64,000 nt of DNA from Polyangiaceae bacterium. GTDB lineage: Bacteria > Myxococcota_A > Polyangia > Polyangiales > Polyangiaceae. The first letter of the stretch is position 1, and every line of letters starts with the position of its first letter. This document shows, one piece after another, positions 15,147 through 19,509 of this stretch. A model generated the notes under the pieces. It saw nothing but the letters and a program-made list of their open reading frames with translations, was not told the origin of the DNA and did not search any database. The stretch spans positions 2,484,708 through 2,548,707 of the forward strand of contig JABTUA010000002.1 in the NCBI GenBank assembly GCA_015075635.1, read 5' to 3'. Position numbers and translations under genes: made by a program.

Positions 15147-15221
15147 CTGGGCGTAGCTCAGCCTGGCAAGAGCGCCGGTTTCGGGAACCGGAGATCGCAG
15201 GTTCGAATCCTGCCGCCCAGA
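15147..15221 (+). tRNA. tRNA-Pro(CGG)
   Basis: Acceptor CTGGGCG/CGCCCAG; D arm GCTC...GAGC with GG; anticodon stem CCGGT/ACCGG, loop TTCGGGA (anticodon CGG); T arm GCAGG TTCGAAT CCTGC. Fully regular, discriminator A. It is the first tRNA after the protein operon. Confidence 0.95.
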
Positions 15222-15261
15222 CTGTCTTGGAGATGAGCGAATGACCGGCACTGAAGCGGCG

Positions 15262-15303
15262 TGGTGTTGGGGTCCCCACGCGGGGCGTGGGGCGTAGCCC
15301 CAC
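15262..15303 (+). repeat. GC-rich inverted repeat between tRNAs
   Basis: CCCCACGC (15274-15281) pairs with GCGTGGGG (15285-15292), and flanking GGTG/CACC extends the palindrome. It lies in the 169-base gap between tRNA-Pro and tRNA-Asn, which otherwise holds nothing recognisable. It looks like a dispersed extragenic palindrome. Confidence 0.45.
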
Positions 15304-15390
15304 CGAGAATGGCGGCGAGGCCGGCCGAGCCCTCCACTCTCTCCGCCACTGACGCCCGACGTCGATCGTCGGCAACACGCGAATGAGAAT

Positions 15391-15465
15391 TGCACGGTCG
15401 CCAAGCGGAAAGGCACGCGGCTGTTAACCGCGCATCCGGGGGTTCGAATCCCTCCCGTGCAGCCA
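15391..15465 (+). tRNA. tRNA-Asn(GTT), CCA encoded
   Basis: Acceptor TGCACGG/CCGTGCA followed by G and CCA, the only conventional array member with a full encoded CCA. Anticodon stem CGCGG/CCGCG, loop CTGTTAA; T arm GGGGG TTCGAAT CCCTC. Regular. Confidence 0.95.
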
Positions 15466-15470
15466 CCTCC

Positions 15471-15541
15471 GCCGTCATCCCAATGGCTGGGACCCTCTTT
15501 CGTAATGAGGTCTACCGTGAGTTCGATTCTCACTGACGGCT
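15471..15541 (+). tRNA. tRNA-Thr(CGT)
   Basis: Acceptor GCCGTCA/TGACGGC; anticodon loop TTCGTAA (CGT, U33) on stem CCTCT/TGAGG where position 31-39 is a T-T mismatch; T arm GTGAG TTCGATT CTCAC. The D arm is shortened: only 15 bases between the acceptor and position 26, with loop ATGGC or AATGGCT depending on pairing. Discriminator T. Confidence 0.82.
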
Positions 15542-15546
15542 CCGAC

Positions 15547-15618
15547 GGCCCGTTCGTCTAGCAGCCAGGATCTCGGTCCTTCGAACCGATGACGAGGGTG
15601 CGAGTCCCTCACGGGTCG
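15547..15618 (+). tRNA. tRNA-Glu(TTC), non-U33 and G55
   Basis: Acceptor GGCCCGT/ACGGGTC; D arm of Glu type (GTCTAG..AGGA); anticodon stem TCGGT/ACCGA with loop CCTTCGA. This puts TTC at 34-36 but C instead of U at position 33 (15579). The T loop is TGCGAGT, i.e. G55 instead of U55. Discriminator G. Two near-universal tRNA positions are changed in one gene. Confidence 0.8.
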
Positions 15619-15627
15619 CTGAAATTC

Positions 15628-15700
15628 GCGTCGGAAGCTGACCTGGTGGAAGCGCTGGTCTGAAGCACCAGAGGTGTTGGTTCGATTCCAACCCGGCGCA
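15628..15700 (+). tRNA. tRNA-Phe(GAA)
   Basis: Acceptor GCGTCGG/CCGGCGC; anticodon stem CTGGT/ACCAG, loop CTGAAGC (GAA, U33); T loop TTCGATT on GTTGG/CCAAC. Discriminator A. Confidence 0.92.
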
Positions 15701-15702
15701 CT

Positions 15703-15775
15703 GTGGCCGTGGTGTAGCGGTTTCGCACGGCAGGTCGTGGCCCTGCAGGCACGAGTTCGAATCTCGTCGGTCACC
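15703..15775 (+). tRNA. tRNA-His(GTG), C33, no encoded G-1
   Basis: Acceptor GTGGCCG/CGGTCAC with discriminator C, typical of His; D arm GTGT/GCAC; anticodon stem GCAGG/CCTGC with loop TCGTGGC, so the base before GTG is C (15736), not U. T loop TTCGAAT. The base at -1 is T, so the extra G-1 that HisRS normally needs is not encoded. Confidence 0.82.
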
Positions 15776-15791
15776 TGGTTTTCGATGTGTA

Positions 15792-15862
15792 GGGGCGATC
15801 GTCCAACAGGAAGATGCTGGTGTCGCAAACCAGAGATCCGGGTGCGATTCCCGGTCGCTCCA
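15792..15862 (+). tRNA. tRNA-Ala(CGC), G55
   Basis: Acce­ptor GGGGCGA/TCGCTCC; anticodon stem CTGGT/ACCAG, loop GTCGCAA (CGC, U33); T arm CCGGG TGCGATT CCCGG, with G at position 55. The acceptor has C-G at pair 5 and no G3-U70 pair in the usual Ala position; its third pair is G-T (G3-T70), which does match the Ala identity pair. Discriminator A followed by CC. Confidence 0.85.
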
Positions 15863-15866
15863 CCTT

Positions 15867-15935
15867 GGGTCCGTGGTCGCGGCGACCAGCTGGTTTCCAA
15901 GTCCAGCCCCCGAGGTTCGACTCCTCGCGGACCCG
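15867..15935 (+). tRNA. tRNA-Trp(CCA)
   Basis: Acceptor GGGTCCG/CGGACCC; D arm shortened to GGTC-GCGGC-GACC; anticodon loop TTCCAAG (CCA, U33) on stem CTGGT/TCCAG with T31-T39 mismatch; T arm CGAGG TTCGACT CCTCG. Discriminator G. Confidence 0.83.
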
Positions 15936-15940
15936 CCTCC

Positions 15941-16012
15941 GTTCCCATCTTCTAACGGTCAGGATCCGAGTTTCTCAGTCTCGGGATCGGGGTTCGAATC
16001 CCCGTGGGAACG
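15941..16012 (+). tRNA. tRNA-Glu(CTC)
   Basis: Acceptor GTTCCCA/TGGGAAC; D arm TTCT/AGGA; anticodon loop TTCTCAG (CTC, U33) on stem CGAGT/TCTCG with T31-T39 mismatch; T arm CGGGG TTCGAAT CCCCG. Discriminator G. Confidence 0.87.
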
Positions 16013-16016
16013 CTGT

Positions 16017-16313
16017 ATGCTCCAGGCCATGGGACTTCTGGGGACGCGCTGGGAAGCGGAGCACGAGGGCCACGCGCTGGTGGTGTCACGCAACGAGCTG
16101 ACCAAGGGCTTCAGCCTGGAGTGGGACGGCGTCGAGATCGCGAAACGGTCCTGGTCGTGGATCGGGCTCGGTGAGCTCCACGCGACCGCCGAGCTCGACG
16201 GCAAGCCGGTCGAGGTGCGGGTCGCCATCAGCTGGGGTGGGCTCTCCCAGCTGGAGGGAAAGTGCGCGATCAGCGTGGACGGCAAGGAGCTCGGCGTCAG
16301 GCTCGTCAAGTAG
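16017..16313 (+). CDS. Small orphan protein inside tRNA array
   Basis: 98 residues from the ATG at 16017 (94 from the ATG at 16029). It begins 4 bases after tRNA-Glu(CTC) and ends 16 bases before tRNA-Ile, so it would be made from, or cut out of, the polycistronic tRNA transcript. Predicted as all-beta: GTRWEAEHEGHALVVSRNE, FSLEWDGVEIAKRSW, ELHATAELDGKPVEVRVAIS, CAISVDGKELGVRLVK, with alternating strands and Gly/Asp turns like a small beta sandwich or barrel. No signal peptide and no family recognised. No clear ribosome site apart from CTCCAGG before the second ATG. Confidence 0.6.
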   Translation: MLQAMGLLGTRWEAEHEGHALVVSRNELTKGFSLEWDGVEIAKRSWSWIGLGELHATAELDGKPVEVRVAISWGGLSQLEGKCAISVDGKELGVRLVK

Positions 16314-16329
16314 TCGAGGTGGGACCTCG

Positions 16330-16402
16330 CCGCTCGTGAGGCTAGTGGCCTCAGCCTGTCTGATACGCAGGCCGTCTCCAGGTGCGATTCCTGGCGAGCG
16401 GA
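16330..16402 (+). tRNA. tRNA-Ile(GAT), G55
   Basis: Acceptor CCGCTCG/CGAGCGG; D arm GAGG-CTAGTGG-CCTC; anticodon stem CCTGT/GCAGG, loop CTGATAC (GAT, U33); T arm CCAGG TGCGATT CCTGG with G55. Discriminator A. Confidence 0.86.
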
Positions 16403-16410
16403 CTCTCGCT

Positions 16411-16484
16411 GCCCCCGTGGTCCAAGGGAGAAGGGCGCTGGTCTTCTAAACCAGGCGATGCGGGTTCGAGTCCTGCCGGGGGCA
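16411..16484 (+). tRNA. tRNA-Arg(TCT)
   Basis: Acceptor GCCCCCG/CGGGGGC; D arm GTCC/GGGC; anticodon stem CTGGT/ACCAG, loop CTTCTAA (TCT); T loop TTCGAGT. Discriminator A. Regular. Confidence 0.93.
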
Positions 16485-16485
16485 C

Positions 16486-16559
16486 GCGGGACGTGTTCGT
16501 CTGGTGACGACGCCACCCTCACGAGGTGGAGCAGCCGAGTTCGATCCTCGGGTCCCGCA
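16486..16559 (+). tRNA. tRNA-Val(CAC)
   Basis: Acceptor GCGGGAC/GTCCCGC; anticodon stem CCACC/GGTGG, loop CTCACGA (CAC); T arm CCGAG TTCGATC CTCGG. The D arm TTCGTC-TGGT-GACGAC carries one extra T compared with the neighbouring Val(GAC). Duplicate of that gene with a changed anticodon. Confidence 0.9.
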
Positions 16560-16567
16560 CCCGATTT

Positions 16568-16635
16568 CGCTACGCCCCAGGCGGGACCGATCTCTCATAC
16601 GGATCCGGGTCGCGGTTCGAGTCCGCGCGTAGCGT
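16568..16635 (+). tRNA. tRNA-Met(CAT), shortened D arm
   Basis: Acceptor CGCTACG/CGTAGCG; anticodon stem GATCT/GGATC, loop CTCATAC (CAT, U33); T arm CGCGG TTCGAGT CCGCG. The D arm is only CCC-AGGC-GGG with no T8. The anticodon stem lacks the GGG/CCC of initiators and pair 1-72 is formed, so it is elongator-like or a lysidine-type Ile. Discriminator T is unusual for Met. Confidence 0.72.
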
Positions 16636-16639
16636 CCAG

Positions 16640-16712
16640 GCGGGACGCGTCGTCTGGTGACGACACCACCCTGACGAGGTGGACTGGCCGAGTTCGATCC
16701 TCGGGTCCCGCA
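16640..16712 (+). tRNA. tRNA-Val(GAC)
   Basis: Acceptor GCGGGAC/GTCCCGC; D arm GTCG/CGAC; anticodon stem CCACC/GGTGG, loop CTGACGA (GAC); T arm CCGAG TTCGATC CTCGG; discriminator A. Regular. Confidence 0.93.
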
Positions 16713-16713
16713 C

Positions 16714-16785
16714 GCGGGGATGGTCCAACGGCAGGACAGAGGTCTCTGAAACCTCCAGGTCCAGGTTCGAATCCTGGTCCCCGTA
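16714..16785 (+). tRNA. tRNA-Gln(CTG)
   Basis: Acceptor GCGGGGA/TCCCCGT (pair 1-72 is G-T); D arm GTCC-AACGGCA-GGAC; anticodon stem GAGGT/ACCTC, loop CTCTGAA (CTG); T arm CCAGG TTCGAAT CCTGG. Discriminator A. Confidence 0.9.
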
Positions 16786-16796
16786 CCGACCGTCTT

Positions 16797-16882
16797 GGAA
16801 GGTGAACCGGTCGTGGGACCGGGCCTGCCTCGAAAGCAGCGCGAACCCTGCGGGGTTTGGGGCTCGAGACCTCCGCCTTCCT
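16797..16882 (+). tRNA. tRNA-Ser(CGA), C54
   Basis: Acceptor GGAAGGT/GCCTTCC; anticodon loop CTCGAAA (CGA); long class II variable arm with AACCC/GGGTT. The T loop reads CTCGAGA, so position 54 is C instead of U, and the T stem has a T-C mismatch. Discriminator T instead of the usual G for Ser. Confidence 0.75.
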
Positions 16883-16888
16883 CCCTTC

Positions 16889-16975
16889 GCTCGAGTGGCG
16901 GAAATGGCCAGACGCACCAGGCTCAGACCCTGGCGCTCCTTGGTGGGCGTGTGAGTTCGACTCTCTCCTCGAGCA
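16889..16975 (+). tRNA. tRNA-Leu(CAG)
   Basis: Acceptor GCTCGAG/CTCGAGC; Leu-type D region GGCGGAAATGGCCAGACGC; anticodon stem CCAGG/CCTGG, loop CTCAGAC (CAG); class II variable arm; T arm TGAG TTCGACT CTC. Discriminator A, as expected for Leu. Confidence 0.9.
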
Positions 16976-16977
16976 CT

Positions 16978-17047
16978 GGAAGCTGAACCGTCCACAGGGA
17001 CGGACCCCGTTGCTAACGGGTGTGCGCCATGGAACGCGCCGAGCGGT
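16978..17047 (+). pseudogene. tRNA-Ser(GCT) 5' part, 3' end lost
   Basis: GGAAGCT, a Ser-type D arm (ACCGTC..GGACGG), then an anticodon stem with loop TTGCTAA (anticodon GCT) and the start of a class II variable arm. No T arm and no AGCTTCC acceptor strand follow. Instead the sequence passes into a dispersed repeat (17048-17081). I read this as a tRNA-Ser truncated by the repeat, although a non-standard 3' half cannot be excluded. Confidence 0.5.
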
Positions 17048-17078
17048 CTTGGCACGATCAGATCACGATCTGGAAGTG
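17048..17078 (-). repeat. Dispersed GATC-rich repeat, copy 1 (inverted)
   Basis: On the minus strand this reads GATCGTGATCTGATCGTGCC followed by AAGACCG. It matches the element at 26226-26252 in all but a few bases. It begins exactly where tRNA-Ser(GCT) stops being tRNA-like. Confidence 0.55.
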
Positions 17079-17266
17079 AGGGAATCACCTCACGCGAATT
17101 CTGGCGAGGCCAGCGATGACCGCTGGCCCGTCGGAGTCGTCGCCAGACGTCGTCGCCGTGCTCCTCCGCGCGGGGCCCGATGAATGGCGTGGGGTGCGAG
17201 CCCTCCGGCTTCCGCTGCTGGCTGGCGCGCACGTCGTAGTGCGTCCGCGCTCGCTGGCCACTCTCT
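17079..17266. other. Hairpin-rich spacer
   Basis: No gene. It contains at least two strong hairpins: GTGAGG-GAATCA-CCTCAC (17076-17093) and GCCAGCG-ATGAC-CGCTGGC (17109-17127). No tRNA-Tyr, the one amino acid missing from the island, can be folded here. Confidence 0.4.
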
Positions 17267-17337
17267 GCGACGATCGTCCAACAGCAGGATCCGAGAGCGC
17301 CACTCTCGAGATGCGGGTGCAATCCCCGCTCGTCGCT
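17267..17337 (+). tRNA. tRNA-Gly(GCC), C33 and G55
   Basis: Acceptor GCGACGA/TCGTCGC; D arm GTCC-AACAGCA-GGAT, which lacks the G18-G19 pair; anticodon stem CGAGA/TCTCG, loop GCGCCAC with C at position 33 (17298) before GCC; T arm GCGGG TGCAATC CCCGC with G55. Both partners of the D-T loop contact are changed. Discriminator T. Confidence 0.75.
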
Positions 17338-17339
17338 CA

Positions 17340-17408
17340 GACCCGATGGCCCGGTGGCCGGCGCGGTTTGCAAGTCCGCGTGGGCGAGCTCGACTCTCGC
17401 TCGGGTCT
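17340..17408 (+). tRNA. tRNA-Cys(GCA), C54
   Basis: Acceptor GACCCGA/TCGGGTC; D arm GGCC-CGGT-GGCC; anticodon loop TTGCAAG (GCA, U33) on GCGGT/TCCGC with T31-T39 mismatch; T arm GCGAG CTCGACT CTCGC with C at position 54. Discriminator T, as is usual for tRNA-Cys. Confidence 0.8.
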
Positions 17409-17413
17409 CCACC

Positions 17414-17432
17414 TCTCGTCGCACGAGTTTTC
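17414..17432 (-). repeat. Hairpin repeat, right copy
   Basis: Exact reverse complement of the 19-base element at 9358-9376, six bases after tRNA-Cys, the last tRNA of the island. Confidence 0.6.
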
Positions 17433-17592
17433 CGAAGATCACGGCTTCGGCCCCACGAGCCGATCGCGAATCGGGGCGACTGTCTCCTTCCAAGAGATCA
17501 GGTCACGTCGTCCACCCGAACTCGTACGACACCTTGCTGAGTGCGTCGGATCCGGAGCCGTCCATTTCCTTTCTTCAACCAGGAGTCGTGTC

Positions 17593-18501
17593 ATGAATCA
17601 GTTCCTCGTTCCCCAGTCCTTCGTCGGCCTCCTCTACCAGGACGGCGCCTTCGCGCGCGTGCTCGAGCCGGGCAAGCACCGGCTGCCGCAGCCGTTCTTC
17701 AAGCGGATTTCCCGCAAGATCGAGCTGGTCGACCTGCGCGAGCGCTCGCTCACGCTGAAGGGCCAGGAGATCCTGACCGCCGACAAGGTCGCGATCCGGG
17801 TCTCGCTGCTCGTCTATTTCAAGGTGGTCGACCCGGTGGCGGCGCTGCACAACGTGGCGGGCTACGAGGAGCGCATCTACGAGGACGTGCAGCTCGCCGC
17901 GCGGCGCTTCCTGGCGAACCGCACGCTCGAGGCCATCCTGAGCGACCGCAACGAGATCTCCGACACCGTGCGTGAGGACGTGCGTGCCGCGGCCACCGGC
18001 TACGGCGTGGCGATCCTGCGCGCAGACGTGAAGGACCTGGTCTTCCCGGGCAACCTCCGCGAGATCATGAACCAGGTGCTCGAGACCGAGCGCCGGGCAG
18101 AGGCGGAGATCATCCGCGCCAAGAAGGACGCCGAGTCCGCGCGCATCAAGGCCGAGGCCGCGCGCGACCAGGCCGTGTTGCAGATGGAGCACGACATCGA
18201 GCGGGCGCGGCGTCAGGCCGATGTCGAGCGCGCTCGGGCGAAGCTCGACCTGGAGCTCGGCCTGGAGAAGGCGCACCAGGACGCGCGGGTCGAGCGCGAG
18301 CGGGCCCAGCTCAAGCTGGCGCTCGAGCTCGAGCAGGCGACGGCGCTGCGGCAGAACCCGGAGCTCCTGAAGCTCCGCGAGCTGCAGACGCTGACCGACA
18401 TGGCGCACGCGGGTGGTCGCTTCGCGATCGGCCTCCGGGCGCCGGCGGGCTCGACGTTGCTGGGCGACGGCGAGTCCGACGCGAAGCGCGGTGTGTCGTG
18501 A
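17593..18501 (+). CDS. SPFH/band-7 (slipin-like) protein
   Basis: A 302-residue protein with AGGAG 7 bases before the ATG. The N-terminal ~150 residues form a band-7 domain (IELVDLRERSLTLKGQEILTADKVAIRVSL and the usual LRADVKDLVFPGNLREIMNQ end). Residues ~165-260 are a long charged coiled coil (AEAEIIRAKKDAESARIKAEAARDQ). It lacks the usual N-terminal membrane helix of slipins, so it may oligomerise in the cytosol or attach peripherally. Slipins recur in RNA-repair neighbourhoods with RtcB and Ro proteins, as I recall. It follows tRNA-Cys by 184 bases and closes the island. Confidence 0.9.
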   Translation: MNQFLVPQSFVGLLYQDGAFARVLEPGKHRLPQPFFKRISRKIELVDLRERSLTLKGQEILTADKVAIRVSLLVYFKVVDPVAALHNVAGYEERIYEDVQLAARRFLANRTLEAILSDRNEISDTVREDVRAAATGYGVAILRADVKDLVFPGNLREIMNQVLETERRAEAEIIRAKKDAESARIKAEAARDQAVLQMEHDIERARRQADVERARAKLDLELGLEKAHQDARVERERAQLKLALELEQATALRQNPELLKLRELQTLTDMAHAGGRFAIGLRAPAGSTLLGDGESDAKRGVS

Positions 18502-18520
18502 GACCCACCAACGGACACGC

Positions 18521-18593
18521 GGCCCGGGGCGCCCTCGGCCCCGGGCCCCGCTGCCCCTCGACGGGCGGGCCTGCGACGACTAGACCGCCCGTC
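18521..18593 (+). other. Two strong hairpins between slipin and next gene
   Basis: GGCCCGGGGC (18521-18530) pairs with GCCCCGGGCC (18538-18547). GACGGGCGG (18560-18568) pairs with CCGCCCGTC (18585-18593), which abuts the next ATG. There is no T tract. The hairpins argue that this stretch is an untranslated spacer or attenuator rather than coding. Confidence 0.45.
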
Positions 18594-19289
18594 ATGGGCG
18601 GCATCGACGTCACCTTCGAAATCTGGAGCGCGCTCGCGGAGCCCATCGTCGGCCCGGAGACCGTGATCGAGGGGGCACCCGGCTGGCTCAGCCTCGGGGC
18701 CATCTCGAGGGCGGACTCCCCCGGAGAGTTTGCGCTGCCGGTCTGGCTCGAAGGCCAGGTCGAGCCGGAGGTGCTGGCGGACCTCGAGCGGGCGGCCATG
18801 CTGTATCGGGTCCGCGTCGCGCCCCCGAATCGGCCGGAGCACGACTCACACCTCCAGGCCGCCATTCAGGTCGCGGCGACCATCGCCGAGGCGTCCGGCG
18901 GCTGGGTGCTCGACTCCCTTGCGGAGCGCGTGCTCGACGCCGAGGAGATGGCGGGCTCCTGCCAGCCGGAGATCGCCAACCACGTGAGCTACACGCTCTT
19001 CGATACGGAGGCTCGCACGCTCGGCATGGCAAAGCTCGGGCTGCCCGATGTCGCCATCCCGTCCGTCGGGGTCGACGAAGCGCACGAGCACACGCTGGTG
19101 GGCGTGCTGGACGCGGTCGTGTCCGGGCTCGCCGCCGGCGTGTTCACGCCCGACGAGCCGTTCGATCTCGCCGGCTGCGAGTGGCGCTTCGAGCGCACGC
19201 CCACGCTCTTGGTGGCACGGCCGGTCGCGATGCCCCTTCCGGCCTTCGTGGCGGATCTGTCGGTGCGCGAGGACGAGCCGCCCAACTAG
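18594..19289 (+). CDS. Hypothetical protein downstream of slipin
   Basis: 231 residues from the ATG at 18594. A GTG at 18498 overlapping the slipin stop would add 32 Pro/Gly-rich residues, which I think are not coding because that stretch is made of hairpins. Mixed alpha/beta, acidic, no signal peptide or membrane helix; a central helical part (AAIQVAATIAEASGGWVLDSLAERVLD) and a C-terminal strand series (CEWRFERTPTLLVARPVAMP). No family recognised. It may be co-transcribed with the slipin. Confidence 0.65.
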   Translation: MGGIDVTFEIWSALAEPIVGPETVIEGAPGWLSLGAISRADSPGEFALPVWLEGQVEPEVLADLERAAMLYRVRVAPPNRPEHDSHLQAAIQVAATIAEASGGWVLDSLAERVLDAEEMAGSCQPEIANHVSYTLFDTEARTLGMAKLGLPDVAIPSVGVDEAHEHTLVGVLDAVVSGLAAGVFTPDEPFDLAGCEWRFERTPTLLVARPVAMPLPAFVADLSVREDEPPN

Positions 19290-19353
19290 ACGCGTTCCTA
19301 ATTCGCGCTCCGCTGGCGGCAGCAGACGCCACGCGACCCTTCCGTTCGGTCGA

Positions 19354-19383
19354 ACCGGCCGGGCGCCGGCCCCGGCCGGTTTT
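19354..19383 (+). terminator. Intrinsic terminator
   Basis: A perfect 10-bp stem ACCGGCCGGG (19354-19363) / CCCGGCCGGT (19371-19380) with a 7-base loop, then TTT. It lies after the hypothetical gene ending at 19289. Confidence 0.75.
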
Positions 19384-19401
19384 CGCACTCACGCCTCATT
19401 G

Positions 19402-19430
19402 GCGGATCGAGATCTGATCATGACCAGACT
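19402..19430 (+). repeat. Dispersed GATC-rich repeat, copy 2
   Basis: Contains GGATCGAGATCTGATCATGA followed by CCAGACTG, matching the family seen at 26221-26250 and (inverted) at 17048-17078. Confidence 0.5.
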
Positions 19431-19438
19431 GTTCAAGT

Positions 19439-19509
19439 GATTCCGCGGCGACCGCCGAGCGGCGCGAATCGAGCCCCCCGGTCGCACACCGAACCGGGGA
19501 CACCCCCTG
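19439..19509 (+). repeat. TIR repeat family, copy A (left end decayed)
   Basis: The core GCCGAGCGGCGCGAATCGAG and the right end GGGGACACCCCCTG match the complete copy at 37806-37887. The left terminal repeat is degraded. It lies directly against the stop codon of the pirin gene. Confidence 0.65.

Noticed and set aside
16978..17047. Split tRNA-Ser with its 3' half elsewhere in the island
   Set aside because: No AGCTTCC acceptor strand with a T arm was found elsewhere in the window; truncation by a repeat explains the data better.
17079..17266. Degenerate tRNA-Tyr(GTA)
   Set aside because: A GTA occurs in a GC-rich hairpin near 17229-17244, but neither anticodon stem register nor a T arm can be formed.
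9001..17600. CRISPR array suggested by repeated TTCGAATCC-type sequences
   Set aside because: The repeats are T arms of tRNAs; spacing and flanks differ in each case and no cas genes occur.
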